A stretch of DNA of 64,000 bases from an uncultured Chlamydia sp. (GCA_946127115.1 CAMGYI010000002.1:310001-374000), one strand, 5' to 3'; positions 49,505-59,466 are shown, counted from the stretch's first letter. Numbers and translations are program-made. The notes: generated from the sequence alone by a model not told the origin.

Positions 49505-50941
49505 GTGAGCAAAAAAGTCCCCGTAACAATTGCCAGAGGCGATGGTATTGGACCAGAAATCATGGATGCAACCTTGAAAATTCTTGAAGCAGCGGGAGCA
49601 CAGCTCGATATCCATGAAGTCGAAATTGGTGAGAAGATTTACCTTGAGGGGCATCCGACTGGAATTGAAGACAAGACTTGGGATACTATTAGGCAAACAA
49701 AAGCATTTTTGAAGGCACCAATCACAACACCTCAGAGTGGAGGATTCAAGAGCTTAAATGTAACGATTCGAACAATGCTGGGACTTTATGCTAACGTGCG
49801 CCCTTGCGTGGCATACTCCCCCTTTGTTGCCACAAAACATCCAAAAATGGATGTAGTAATTGTGCGGGAAAATGAAGAAGATCTCTATTCCGGGATCGAA
49901 TACCGACAATCCCCTGAGGTTTGTGAATCGATCAAATTGATTTCGCAACCGGGCTCAGAAAAAATTATCCGGTATGCATTTGAATATGCTGTTCAAAATA
50001 AACGAAAAAAGGTCACTTGCTTTGTAAAAGATAATATTATGAAGCTATCAGATGGTCTCTTCCACCAAGTCTTTAACGAGGTGGCCAAGGAATATCCCGA
50101 TATTGAAAACGAGCATTGGATTGTCGATATTGGGGCGGCCAAGCTTGCCGATACTCCAGAAGTTTTTAATGTGGTGGTTATGCCTAACCTTTACGGGGAC
50201 ATCCTTTCTGATATTGGGGCTCAAATTGCTGGTTCAGTAGGTCTTGTAGGATCTGCAAATATTGGAGATCACGGAGCTATGTTCGAAGCAATCCACGGGT
50301 CAGCACCTAGACGGGCCGGACAAAATCTTGCAAATCCTTCGGCATTGATTTTAGCTTCGGTCATGATGATGGTCCATATCAAACAATACAATGTTGCAGC
50401 AGCGATTCATAACGGGTGGCTAAAAACTCTTGAAGACGGTGTACATACCTACGATATTTTTAATGATGGTATTAGTAAGGAGAAAGTGGGAACGCATGAA
50501 TTTGCAGAGGCTGTCATTAAGCGGTTAGGGAGAAATCCATCTGAGCTCAAAGCTGTCTCTTATGAAGGGCAGAAAGCTATTTCTCAAACCTTTACCCGTA
50601 GGACAATCAAAACAAAGCGGGAACTTGTGGGGATTGATGTTTATCTCTTTTCGAATGAATCCATGACTAATCTCCAAGAAAGCCTACTCGACCATAGCTA
50701 TAGCTCTTTTCATATTGAAATGATCACCAATCGAGGAGCGCGCGTTTATCCTAACGGAATACCTGAGACTTTTTGTGTTGATCAGTGGAGAGTCCGATTT
50801 CGTCCCAAACATGGGGAATGCAAGCAAAAGGACTTACTAGAGATTCTAGAGACTCTAACATCTAAAGGATTCGACATCATCAAGACAGAGCATCTCTACG
50901 ATTTTGATGGGTCGCCCGGCTATTCATCTCCCAAAGGCTAA
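49505..50941 (+). CDS. icd: Isocitrate dehydrogenase (NADP-type, Rickettsia/Thermus form)
   Basis: Oxidative decarboxylation of isocitrate to 2-oxoglutarate. 478 residues. TIARGDGIGPEI, the substrate loop SLNVTIRTMLGLYANVRP, VIVRENEEDLYSGIEY, the catalytic KDNIMKLSDGLF and the metal site PNLYGDILSDIGAQ followed by GLVGSANIGDHGAMFEAIHGSAP. The last ~130 residues form the extra C-terminal domain of this long form. GTG start with AAGGAG. Chlamydiaceae lack this step, so its presence supports a fuller TCA cycle. Confidence 0.94.
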   Translation: MSKKVPVTIARGDGIGPEIMDATLKILEAAGAQLDIHEVEIGEKIYLEGHPTGIEDKTWDTIRQTKAFLKAPITTPQSGGFKSLNVTIRTMLGLYANVRPCVAYSPFVATKHPKMDVVIVRENEEDLYSGIEYRQSPEVCESIKLISQPGSEKIIRYAFEYAVQNKRKKVTCFVKDNIMKLSDGLFHQVFNEVAKEYPDIENEHWIVDIGAAKLADTPEVFNVVVMPNLYGDILSDIGAQIAGSVGLVGSANIGDHGAMFEAIHGSAPRRAGQNLANPSALILASVMMMVHIKQYNVAAAIHNGWLKTLEDGVHTYDIFNDGISKEKVGTHEFAEAVIKRLGRNPSELKAVSYEGQKAISQTFTRRTIKTKRELVGIDVYLFSNESMTNLQESLLDHSYSSFHIEMITNRGARVYPNGIPETFCVDQWRVRFRPKHGECKQKDLLEILETLTSKGFDIIKTEHLYDFDGSPGYSSPKG

Positions 50942-51753
50942 TCTTTACTAAGAAACTACACCATCCTTATTTACCATTTTTATTTAAATCTTTTTCTCTA
51001 ACTCAACAGCCAAAATTGGACCCTTGCAACAAAAATTGAATCGGAGCTCTTGGGAAGTCTCTCAAAAGACCCCTAAATAAAACAAGCAAGCAGCATTTAC
51101 CGATCTAAAACGAGTCGTTAACAAGTTTATAAGAAGGAGAATCCCACTAACATCTTCATCAGCATTTTTGTTAGACCTGAGCAATTCTCGATTTTAAGCC
51201 GCTATATACAAAATGGGTCTGCTAACGGGATTAACAATAAAATTTAAAAGACAGGCATATGGATTTAGAGATCAGGAGTATTTCAGACTACGGCCTTATC
51301 ATCTTTATGCTCAAAAGTACATATTATTTGGATGAACCACAATTCCCTTGAAACCAGAACAGCTGATCCGTTGAAAGATATACAGAGCTCCTTCACCAAA
51401 AAGACCGTGGCTAAGGCAATTCCGAGGATCCAAGATACGCACACGCACAAGGGAACAGGTGGAACTAAATCCACTGAAAACGTGTGAGAGATCCAGCTCG
51501 TTGTAAGCTTCGTATCTACCTCTAAATAAAGCATCTAGAATTCCCTAATTAAGGAATATTAGTATAAGCCCATTCAATCAATATTTCAACGCTGATTTTT
51601 AGATGTTATATTCCGCTAAATACCAGCAATTTAAAAACTAATATAATGAAATATTATTATAGTTAATTAATATGTAAATATGTTATAATATCATAAATGT
51701 GACGTGATTAAATATGCTATTTAATTTAAAAACTAATAAAGAGTAGTTATAGG
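50942..51753. other. Intergenic with remnants
   Basis: Beside the ISL3 remnant, minus-strand frames at about 51355-51530 keep weak likeness to the autotransporter barrel (a TDQL segment aligned with the one near 1060, and SSTCSL near 51450). From 51550 the DNA is very A+T rich. TGTTATAAT (51682-51689) could be an extended -10 for the giant gene. Confidence 0.4.
51212..51335 (+). pseudogene. ISL3-like transposase C-terminal remnant
   Basis: NGSANGINNKI then, after a one-base shift, KRQAYGFRDQEYFRLR and a stop at 51335. ISL3-family transposases end SNG.TEGINNKIK.IKRQAYGFRN...FRLR. Nothing else of the element remains. Confidence 0.65.
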
Positions 51754-54700
51754 ATGCCTCCGGCAATTATAGACACACCCATTCATGAGGCTGAGCTTTT
51801 TTTGGGAGAAGAGGCTCAACACCTAGAAAACTATAGTAAGCTATATCACGCTTATACCAAGGATAATACGAACCACCTTTCCCTCTATATTGGGCAAGAT
51901 GTCGCAACTCTTTTGGCTAATCCGAGTGTTCAGAGACAAATTACGTCTAAACTGCACTCAACTCCTAATCTCCTTCAAATAAAAATCACTCCGCAAAAAG
52001 AGATGTTCGTCGCAAATCTCGGTACGAATGATTTTCAACAAATTGATTTTGAGGAAGATAGCATTCCTCCTGAAGTGAGCGCCATTGCAGAAAAATCGCA
52101 ACGACTTTACCTGCAAATGCAGCCACACCTTGTTCCTCCAAGAGCAGAAGAGTTAGATCTTCTTCCAAGAGAGTGGAGCTCCGGCTACCCTCCTCCAGCT
52201 TCCGCCCCAAATACCGCTCAGTTACACGAAAGAATTCACTTTCTCGAAAGTCAACTTGCAACAGAAAGACTCCAGGGAGATATGCAAAAGATAAAAGAGG
52301 AGATCCGCGAAAATCGCGTTCTTCTTTTAGAGCTCCTTAGAGCAAGAGAAGCAGGGTTCCCCGCTAACGATCAAGAAATTAATACGCTGCGCAGGCAGCT
52401 TGAAATAACAACAGGACAAATTGACAGACTCATTGAGCAAGCAAGAGATCGAGGTCTTGCCCATTCTGCTGAGATGGACGCTCTCTTTAGAGAAAATGCC
52501 CATCTTAGAAGGGACTGTTGGGAGATGCGAAATGAGATAGAAGGGCTTGCAGCAGACAACAACAACCTGAGAAGAGCTTACAGAGGGGTGCAAGATGAGC
52601 TAGGAGAGCTTCATGAAGACCTTCAAAATCTTCGACGCCTTGAGAGAACAATCGATACACTAAGAGAACGAGAAGGACTGCTGCAAGAGGCTCTTGAGGT
52701 CGACCTCCCAGAGGATATGCTTGCAAAAGTCTTTGAGCTCAGTGGAGAAAATGTCCACCTTAGAAACCAGCTCAACCAAACTGAAAAAGAGCTAGATAGA
52801 TACCGAGATATTAACTACCAAGCAACTAAAGAAACCCAAACCCTCCGGCATCAAATTTCAAGGTTAAACTTTCAATATCAACAAGATAAAAGAACAATTC
52901 AACGTCTTTTAAAAGATGTGAGAGTCCTAGAAGATTATGGAGAACAAGACAAAGAGCAAATCGACAAGCTTAGGGGACAACTCAAAGCGTTTCACGATCG
53001 ACTTTTTTCAACAGACCATGTTACAGCTGTCACTATCCTTGACCGTATGACCGAAAGACTTAAAACACTTGAACACTTAGAAAGCTCTCTCCAAAATATT
53101 TTAAACACTAAAGAACCAGAAGACATCATTAAAAAGGTTCTCGCTTTAACAGGGTGTCATAGAGAGCTTGGAGATGCTCTCCAAAGCGCTCAAACACTTC
53201 GAGATCGGCTCAAAGCAAGTGATCTCGCACGTCAAGATTTTGAACGAGATGCTGGAGACCTTCGTGTAGCATTGCAAAATGAGAAGAAAACTACAGCCTC
53301 CCTTCGCTACGACCTTACATTGGAACAAGAGAAAACTGCAAGATTAAGTAATGCACTTAGAATAGAGAAAGAGAAGAGTGCAGATCTCCTTGAAGAAAAA
53401 AATTGCGCTCAAAGAGCACTTATACAAGCAACAGATAGAGCAAAACAATTAGATAAACGACTCATTGAGCTGACTAAGCAGCTACATACTTCCGAACAAG
53501 GGCTTAAGAAAGAAAAAGGAATAAGTTCACATCTTGGCATAGAAAAGGCTGAAGTCGAAAAAAAACTTGGGCTAGCGAATAGAGAAAAAGAGCAATTAGG
53601 TGAACAGCTCGATAAGCTGACTAAGCAGTTAAAAACATCCGAAGAAACTAGCCTAGGCCTCAATAGAGAAATTGAAAAACTTGGGAAAAAAGTCAAAGAT
53701 CTTGAAAGAAAAAATGCTACCTTACTAAAACAGAAAAATGAAGCGCAAGAAGCTTTAGTATTACTAAAATCAACTCACGAACAAACAAAGACAAATCTCC
53801 TTCATGTTGAAGCTGAGCTTTTCGGAGAGAGAGACAACGTTTTGCGGGCTGAAAAACAAAGTGACTCCCTCCGCCGCGAATTTAGTGCAGAAAAAAGAAA
53901 ACTGCAAGATCAAGTGCGCAACCTTACCGATGAAACTACGAGGTTAGGTGATGCACTTAGAATAGAGAAAGAGAAGAGTGCAGATCTCCTTGAAGAAAAA
54001 AATTGCGTTCAAAAAGCACTTATACAAGCAACAGATAGAGCAAAACAATTAGATAAACAACTCATTGAGCTGACTAAGCAGCTACATACTTCCGAACAAG
54101 GGCTTAAAAAAGAAAGAGAAATAAGTTCACATCTTGGCATAGAAAAGGCTGAAGTCGAAAAAAAACTTGGGCTAGCGAATAGAGAAAAAGAGCAATTGGG
54201 TGAACAGCTCGATAAGCTGACTAAGCAGTTAAAAACATCCGAAGAAACTAGCCTAGGCCTCAATAGAGAAATTGGAAAACTTGGGAAAAGAGTCAAAAAT
54301 CTTGAAAGAAAAAATGTCACTTTACTAAACCAAAGAAATGAAGCGCAAAAGGACTTAGCATTACTAAAATCAACTCATGAACAAACAAAGACAAATCTCC
54401 TTCATGTTGAAGCTGAGCTTTTAGGAGAGAGAGAGAACGTTTTGCGGGCTGAAAAACAAAGTGACTCCCTCCGCCGCGAATTTAGTGCAGAAAAAAGAAA
54501 ATTGCAAGATCAAGCGCTCAATCTTACCGATAAAATTGAAAGAGGAAAAGGGGAACTCAAAACACTGACTCAAAAGTTCAATGACTCGCAAGGAGATCTA
54601 GAAGCAAATCAAACGACAATCAGTCTCCTTAAGGAGGATCTTAGGAAAGCGCAAGATTTGGCAAAGCTCTGGGAAAAAGAAGCGAAAAGCCGCGATAACA

Positions 54701-57700
54701 GCTACCACAATCAATCAGAAGAGCTCAAGGCACTCCAAGAAGAGCATCAATGCCTTCTTCTGGAAAATCACGAACTTAGCAGCGCCCACCAACTCCTCCA
54801 GAAAGAAAAATTTCAGCTGGAAAAAAACCTTTGGGAAACTAACCAACAACTCTTAAATGCTACAACGGCTATTAACACCTTGGAGCAAAAAAATGAAGAG
54901 CAGCAAACCGCTCTTAGTAGTCAGAAGCAAGAGATTAAAAAACTTTCAACTCAGCTTGCTCAGACTAGGCTAAAGGCTGAAAACCAAGATGCTACGTATA
55001 AAAAACAGGTTGCCGAACTTAGTAGCCGCCTAGATCCTGATGAAGCTCATCAGCTTCGCTCTGAGCTCGCCACACAAAAAAACACTGTTTTAAGACTCAA
55101 TGAAGAACTAAGAAACGAAAGAGAAAAAGCGACAACTGCTCTTAAAGAAGTCAGCAGACGCGCATCGCCCCAACAAACATACGAAAAAAAACAAACGATT
55201 CAACGCCTCGAAAAAGAGCTTCAGGAAGCAAACTCCAAGTCCGAGGAGCTAGCCTCAAGGCTTTCTACAGAAGCATCCCAGCGACTCGAAAATCAATCTC
55301 AACATGAAGATGAAGTCCTGCTTCTCAGAGACGCACTAGAAAAGCTTCAAACTTCATTAACAGCCGCAGAAAGGCAGATTAAAGAACGTCTCGCCCCAGA
55401 AGAGGAAAAGGATCTTCGTGAACAACTTAGAACAGAAAGTGATGCAGTCAGTCAACTCACTACAAATCTATTGGAAGCAAACAGAAAAAAAGATCAAGCA
55501 AAAAGCGACGTTCAAAACCTTGAACAGACTCTCAAAAGCCGTGGATCGCTTTCTCAGATTGAAATTGATGATCTAAAAAGCCAGCTTCAGAAAGCTAAGG
55601 AAGCTGCACTACTCGCAGGAGGAAATGCAGCAAAAAGTGAAGGGCAATTCCAAGAAGTCAATGGGAATTATCTCAAACTTCAAAACGAAGTTCTCCTTCT
55701 CAAAGAACTTAATTCGCAACTCCAAACAAATGCAAATGATGCTACGGCTTTAAGAGAAATCTTAAAAGAAATTACGACAGCAGTTAACACGTCAGAAGGG
55801 TCATCGGCCCTCCCAGGCATCGTCAGACAAAAGGTTGCTGATCTCCAAGAAAAGCATGCCCTTTTGGAAACGCTATCGAATCAGATTATTGGCCCCGAGA
55901 TCCTTGCCAGGCAGATGGGTCAAGTCAAGTTAAGTATGCTTCCCCTAGCGCTCAGCAATAAACTTGAGGAGGTTGAGCGTCTAAGAAAGAAGCATGAAAA
56001 AACAGTCTCTCAAATAAATAAGAAGGATGAAGAGATCCTCTTATTGAGGCAAGAACTCGGAGAGGCTAGAAACTCGCTAAGAGGCCATATCGAGACAAAA
56101 GAAACGCTTCAAGAAAAAGAAACAGAATTAGAGCACCTGACTGAATCCGCCGAGAGAACAGAACGGATGCACCAAGAGCAATTTAAGGCACTCAATAAAG
56201 AGGTTTCTGAACTAAAGGCTTGTGTAAACGAGCGTCAAAGTGTGGTTGAAGAATTCTACAATCGGATGGTCTCTGCTGAAACTCAGCGTGATGCTACCGT
56301 TAGGCCAAGAGATACTGCTCAACTTGCAGTCTTAGAAAAAGATGCAATTATTAAGAAATTCTCCAGACGAATTGATGAATTAGAAGACGAATCTATTAGC
56401 CTTCGAAAAGAGGTAGAGAGAAGAGGGAAGACAATCAATAGCCAACTTATTGAACTCCGTGAACAACAAGAAAGGCTTGGCGAACAAGATACTATTCTGG
56501 AGGACAATCTTCTTGAAATCAACCAACTAAAACGTACCAATAGAGATAGAGAAGAAAGGTTAAGGGATAACGAAAAAGAGTTAGCTGATCTCCGACATGA
56601 GCTAAAAACACTCCAAGAAGCAACCGATCCTCTTAAAGACACTCTTGAACGCATTGCTGCGGTCCTTGATGTTCCCTCTACAACCAAAAGCCCCGAAGAA
56701 CTTTCTACAAGTCTTGAAGGGAGGATCAGAGAGATTAAAGCAAGTAGAAATCAATTACAAGAAGCATTTGATACCCATATCCAGTACCTTGAAGTCGCTA
56801 AATCAACCATCGAAGATCAACAAGAAGAGATCAAAGAAATGTCTCGAGCGGCTCTTGCACAACGCAAAGAGCTAGAGCATCAAATTCAAACTTCACTAAA
56901 AGCTTCAGAAAAGCGGATTGAAGAACGCCTCTCTCCGGAAGCAGAAAAAGCACTTCGTTCTAGTCTTTTAGAGGCAAATGAAACAAAAGATCAAGCAGAA
57001 AAGAAAGTTCAAAGTCTTGTACAGACTCTCGAAAGCCGTGGATCGCTTTCTCAGATTGAAATTGATGATCTAAAAAGCCAGCTTCAGAAAGCTCAGGGAG
57101 CTGCGCTACGTGCGGGAAAAAATGCAGAAGAAAGTGAAAAACGATTCCAAGAAGTCAATGCTCATTATCATAAACTTCAGGATAAGGTGCTCCTTCTCGA
57201 AAAACTCAACTTACAACTCCAATCAAATGCAGATGATAATGATGTTTTGAAAAAAGTGTTAGGAGAAATTGCTGCGGCAGTTGGAACTTCAGAAGGAGCT
57301 TTGGCCCTTCCAAACATCGTCGGACAAACGGTTGCTGAGCTCCAAAAGAAGCACTCTCTTTTAGAAATGCTATCGGATCAGATTATCGGACCCACTTCCT
57401 TTGCTAGACAGACAGACCAAGTCGAGTTAAGTATGCTTCCTCAAACACTCAGCAATAGACTTAATGAAATCGCACTAATAGAAGATGAATACAAAGAGAC
57501 CGTTTCCAGACTTAATGAAAAAAGCTTCGAAGTTTCCTCACTAAGGCAAGAGCTTGGGGAAGCTCAAGGCTCCTTGTTTGGATATTCAAAGGCAAGAGAA
57601 ACACTTCGACAAAGGGAATTGGAGTTAGAAACCCTGACTCATTCTGCTAAAAAAACGGAACAGACATATAAATCTCAAGTTGCTGATTTAAAGAGAGAAG

Positions 57701-58392
57701 CCAAAAAATTAAAAGACACCGTTGCAGAACGTCAAAGTGTGATTGATGAAGATTTCCAAGAATTATATAAAACTGAACAAGAGCGAGATACCGCCAGAAA
57801 ACAACGTGATGCAACACGACGTGTAGTCACAGAAAAAGAGGACGATATTCGGGCTCTCTCCGATCGAATTAATGAATTAGAAAGTGAATCCTCCGCGCTT
57901 CGAAAAAACTTAGAGCGAAGTGAGAAAGACATTCTCAGACAAAGCAGAGAGCTTCAAGAGAAACAAGAACTTCTCGACGAACAAGATAGCTTTCTAGATA
58001 ACAATGGTCTAGAAACCCGTAGATTAAAATGTATAAATAGTGCTCAGAGATCACAACTTGAAGAAAATGAAAAAGATATTAGCAAGCTCCGCCAACAACA
58101 TGAAGAGAATGATCACCTCAAAGAAGTTCTTGAACGCATTACTGCAGTTCTTAATGTTCCCTCTACAATTGAAGACCCTGAAGAACTTGCTGCTAGCCTT
58201 GAAGGAAGAATCGAGAGGATCAAAGCAAGTAGAAATCAATTACAAGAAGATTATAACACTCACATACAGTACCTCAAATTTGGAAAATTAACTATCGAGA
58301 ATCAGCAAGAAGAGATTGAAGGCTATCTAGGGGAAATTAAGAACTTAAAACTTCAGGTGACGCAAAAAGAATCTCACCTAACAGCCTCCTAA
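51754..58392 (+). CDS. Giant coiled-coil protein with internal duplications
   Basis: 2212 residues. The first ~130 look globular (including SLYIGQDVATLLANP and LLQIKITPQKEM), then a Pro-rich link (YPPPASAPN, about 145-155), then almost unbroken heptad coiled coil to the end. No signal peptide or membrane helix. Two duplications: an exact 600-bp tandem one (53341-53940 and 53941-54540) and an older one of about 1,497 bp (about 55350-56840 and 56890-58320). A helix-break-helix module recurs about six times (near residues 309, 442, 1332, 1627, 1832 and 2122). Function unknown; SMC, myosin-like cytoskeletal proteins or type III effectors are possible comparisons, but there is no Walker A or other catalytic motif. 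The ATG follows a weak ATAGG. Confidence 0.9.
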   Translation: MPPAIIDTPIHEAELFLGEEAQHLENYSKLYHAYTKDNTNHLSLYIGQDVATLLANPSVQRQITSKLHSTPNLLQIKITPQKEMFVANLGTNDFQQIDFEEDSIPPEVSAIAEKSQRLYLQMQPHLVPPRAEELDLLPREWSSGYPPPASAPNTAQLHERIHFLESQLATERLQGDMQKIKEEIRENRVLLLELLRAREAGFPANDQEINTLRRQLEITTGQIDRLIEQARDRGLAHSAEMDALFRENAHLRRDCWEMRNEIEGLAADNNNLRRAYRGVQDELGELHEDLQNLRRLERTIDTLREREGLLQEALEVDLPEDMLAKVFELSGENVHLRNQLNQTEKELDRYRDINYQATKETQTLRHQISRLNFQYQQDKRTIQRLLKDVRVLEDYGEQDKEQIDKLRGQLKAFHDRLFSTDHVTAVTILDRMTERLKTLEHLESSLQNILNTKEPEDIIKKVLALTGCHRELGDALQSAQTLRDRLKASDLARQDFERDAGDLRVALQNEKKTTASLRYDLTLEQEKTARLSNALRIEKEKSADLLEEKNCAQRALIQATDRAKQLDKRLIELTKQLHTSEQGLKKEKGISSHLGIEKAEVEKKLGLANREKEQLGEQLDKLTKQLKTSEETSLGLNREIEKLGKKVKDLERKNATLLKQKNEAQEALVLLKSTHEQTKTNLLHVEAELFGERDNVLRAEKQSDSLRREFSAEKRKLQDQVRNLTDETTRLGDALRIEKEKSADLLEEKNCVQKALIQATDRAKQLDKQLIELTKQLHTSEQGLKKEREISSHLGIEKAEVEKKLGLANREKEQLGEQLDKLTKQLKTSEETSLGLNREIGKLGKRVKNLERKNVTLLNQRNEAQKDLALLKSTHEQTKTNLLHVEAELLGERENVLRAEKQSDSLRREFSAEKRKLQDQALNLTDKIERGKGELKTLTQKFNDSQGDLEANQTTISLLKEDLRKAQDLAKLWEKEAKSRDNSYHNQSEELKALQEEHQCLLLENHELSSAHQLLQKEKFQLEKNLWETNQQLLNATTAINTLEQKNEEQQTALSSQKQEIKKLSTQLAQTRLKAENQDATYKKQVAELSSRLDPDEAHQLRSELATQKNTVLRLNEELRNEREKATTALKEVSRRASPQQTYEKKQTIQRLEKELQEANSKSEELASRLSTEASQRLENQSQHEDEVLLLRDALEKLQTSLTAAERQIKERLAPEEEKDLREQLRTESDAVSQLTTNLLEANRKKDQAKSDVQNLEQTLKSRGSLSQIEIDDLKSQLQKAKEAALLAGGNAAKSEGQFQEVNGNYLKLQNEVLLLKELNSQLQTNANDATALREILKEITTAVNTSEGSSALPGIVRQKVADLQEKHALLETLSNQIIGPEILARQMGQVKLSMLPLALSNKLEEVERLRKKHEKTVSQINKKDEEILLLRQELGEARNSLRGHIETKETLQEKETELEHLTESAERTERMHQEQFKALNKEVSELKACVNERQSVVEEFYNRMVSAETQRDATVRPRDTAQLAVLEKDAIIKKFSRRIDELEDESISLRKEVERRGKTINSQLIELREQQERLGEQDTILEDNLLEINQLKRTNRDREERLRDNEKELADLRHELKTLQEATDPLKDTLERIAAVLDVPSTTKSPEELSTSLEGRIREIKASRNQLQEAFDTHIQYLEVAKSTIEDQQEEIKEMSRAALAQRKELEHQIQTSLKASEKRIEERLSPEAEKALRSSLLEANETKDQAEKKVQSLVQTLESRGSLSQIEIDDLKSQLQKAQGAALRAGKNAEESEKRFQEVNAHYHKLQDKVLLLEKLNLQLQSNADDNDVLKKVLGEIAAAVGTSEGALALPNIVGQTVAELQKKHSLLEMLSDQIIGPTSFARQTDQVELSMLPQTLSNRLNEIALIEDEYKETVSRLNEKSFEVSSLRQELGEAQGSLFGYSKARETLRQRELELETLTHSAKKTEQTYKSQVADLKREAKKLKDTVAERQSVIDEDFQELYKTEQERDTARKQRDATRRVVTEKEDDIRALSDRINELESESSALRKNLERSEKDILRQSRELQEKQELLDEQDSFLDNNGLETRRLKCINSAQRSQLEENEKDISKLRQQHEENDHLKEVLERITAVLNVPSTIEDPEELAASLEGRIERIKASRNQLQEDYNTHIQYLKFGKLTIENQQEEIEGYLGEIKNLKLQVTQKESHLTAS
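53341..54540 (+). repeat. Tandem 600-bp in-frame duplication
   Basis: Copy 1 at 53341-53940 and copy 2 at 53941-54540 differ at only a few tens of bases in 600, many of them amino-acid changing (KEKGI/KEREI, EIEKLGKK/EIGKLGKR). It is younger than the 1.5-kb duplication downstream. Confidence 0.9.
55350..58320 (+). repeat. Diverged ~1.5-kb in-frame duplication
   Basis: The frame carrying SRGSLSQIEIDDLKSQLQKA at 55540 recurs at 57037, exactly 1,497 bases later, and the likeness runs on through QIIGP...ARQ, LSMLP, ERQSV and IKASRNQLQ to the ends near 56840 and 58320. Copy 2 lacks a short piece at its beginning. Protein identity is roughly half, so it is older. Confidence 0.85.
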
Positions 58393-58498
58393 TGTAAATT
58401 GTTGATAGTTGAGCCAGCACACACTAAAGACCCCATGAAAAAACTATTTGAATTCTAATTTGCAAATGACAAGACTTCATCTGACATTTGTGATAAAT

Positions 58499-58720
58499 CG
58501 AACAGAAAATCATAAACACCAAACTGGGGCCATTAAAGCTAGCTAAGACATTAGGAAATAGTGCCGATGTCTGTCGAGAGTGATGGGGTACTCAAGAGAC
58601 AGTTTTTATCATTCTAAAGAAAAGAGATAGGTCGGAGAAAACAACAACTAAAAAAGTGACATCTTCTGAATTTGAAGGTGTCAGCTAAAAAATGCCTGTC
58701 AACTCAAGTCTTGGCTATTA
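58499..58720 (+). pseudogene. IS481-like element remnant (deleted middle)
   Basis: QKIINTKLGPLKLAKTLGN with DVCRE, then stop, WGTQETVFIILKK (the N-terminal helix-turn-helix part), quickly followed by the C-terminus SEKTTTKKVTSSEFEGVS, stop, and the end sequence GTCAACTCAAGTCTTGG. The middle of the gene has been deleted. The N- and C-terminal bits match 35790-35870 and 27425-27500. Confidence 0.65.
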
Positions 58721-58803
58721 CAATTTATCAATAGCTTATTTTTTTAACACCCTCTTAGAGAATATAGTTGACTTATAGGGTTTATTTAGAATACTCTCCC
58801 CGC

Positions 58804-59466
58804 ATGAAGTGGTTAATTGTTCTACTAGGAGTTAATGCGATGGTGTTTGGTGGTGAGCCTCCTTATATTCTGCCTAATCACCCCATGCTTCAGAAAAATG
58901 CTGCAGAGGTTCCTTTTGATGAAATCCAAAGCGATAGGATTCAAGAGATTATCGATGACATGCTACAACTATCTGTCGATGAACGCAAAGAAAACCGGAT
59001 GGTAGGGCTAGCAGCCCCTCAAATCGGTATTCCGCTTCAGATTATTTGTGTTGATACGCACATGACAATTGAGCGAATCGACTTCTCCCCTCCCCTTGAT
59101 GTGTTTATTAATCCTACAATCACGTGGTATTCCGATGAAATGGAATCATTTCGTGAAGGATGCTTTTCTACTGGGTCTCTTGCAGGAATTGTTCCCCGCT
59201 CGACAAAGATTCGGGCAATTGCTTATAACCGAGGGGGAGAGAAGCTTGAGTTTGAGTTTGAGGGCTATACAGCACGGATTTTTCAACATGAGGTTGACCA
59301 CCTCAATGGTCTTCGCTTCCCTGACCGGATCACAAACTTTGATCATCTCCACTGGGTAGATATGGAAAACCTCGAAGAGTATCGCGCGAATTTCGAGAAT
59401 TGGCCCCACACCTGTTCAAAAGAAGAATGGGGACGATTTATTGGAAATTCTCCAAGTGATGTTTAA
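58804..59466 (+). CDS. def: Peptide deformylase with a signal-like N-terminus
   Basis: It removes the formyl group from new proteins. About 220 residues. All three metal motifs are there: GLAAPQIG (about 68), EGCFS (about 118) and HEVDH (about 162). The N-terminus MKWLIVLLGVNAMVFGGEPP looks like a signal peptide or membrane anchor, unusual for a deformylase. The longer frame starts with TTG at 58768; that TTG is also part of TTGACT, a -35-like box whose -10 (TACTCT, 58792) lies just before the ATG. The 3' end overlaps the end of the convergent E2 gene by 29 bp. Confidence 0.88.
   Translation: MKWLIVLLGVNAMVFGGEPPYILPNHPMLQKNAAEVPFDEIQSDRIQEIIDDMLQLSVDERKENRMVGLAAPQIGIPLQIICVDTHMTIERIDFSPPLDVFINPTITWYSDEMESFREGCFSTGSLAGIVPRSTKIRAIAYNRGGEKLEFEFEGYTARIFQHEVDHLNGLRFPDRITNFDHLHWVDMENLEEYRANFENWPHTCSKEEWGRFIGNSPSDV

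Noticed and set aside
51353-51540. Decayed autotransporter barrel on the minus strand
   Set aside because: Two short segments line up with the barrel near 1060-1200, but frames differ and likeness is weak; not enough to list as a gene.
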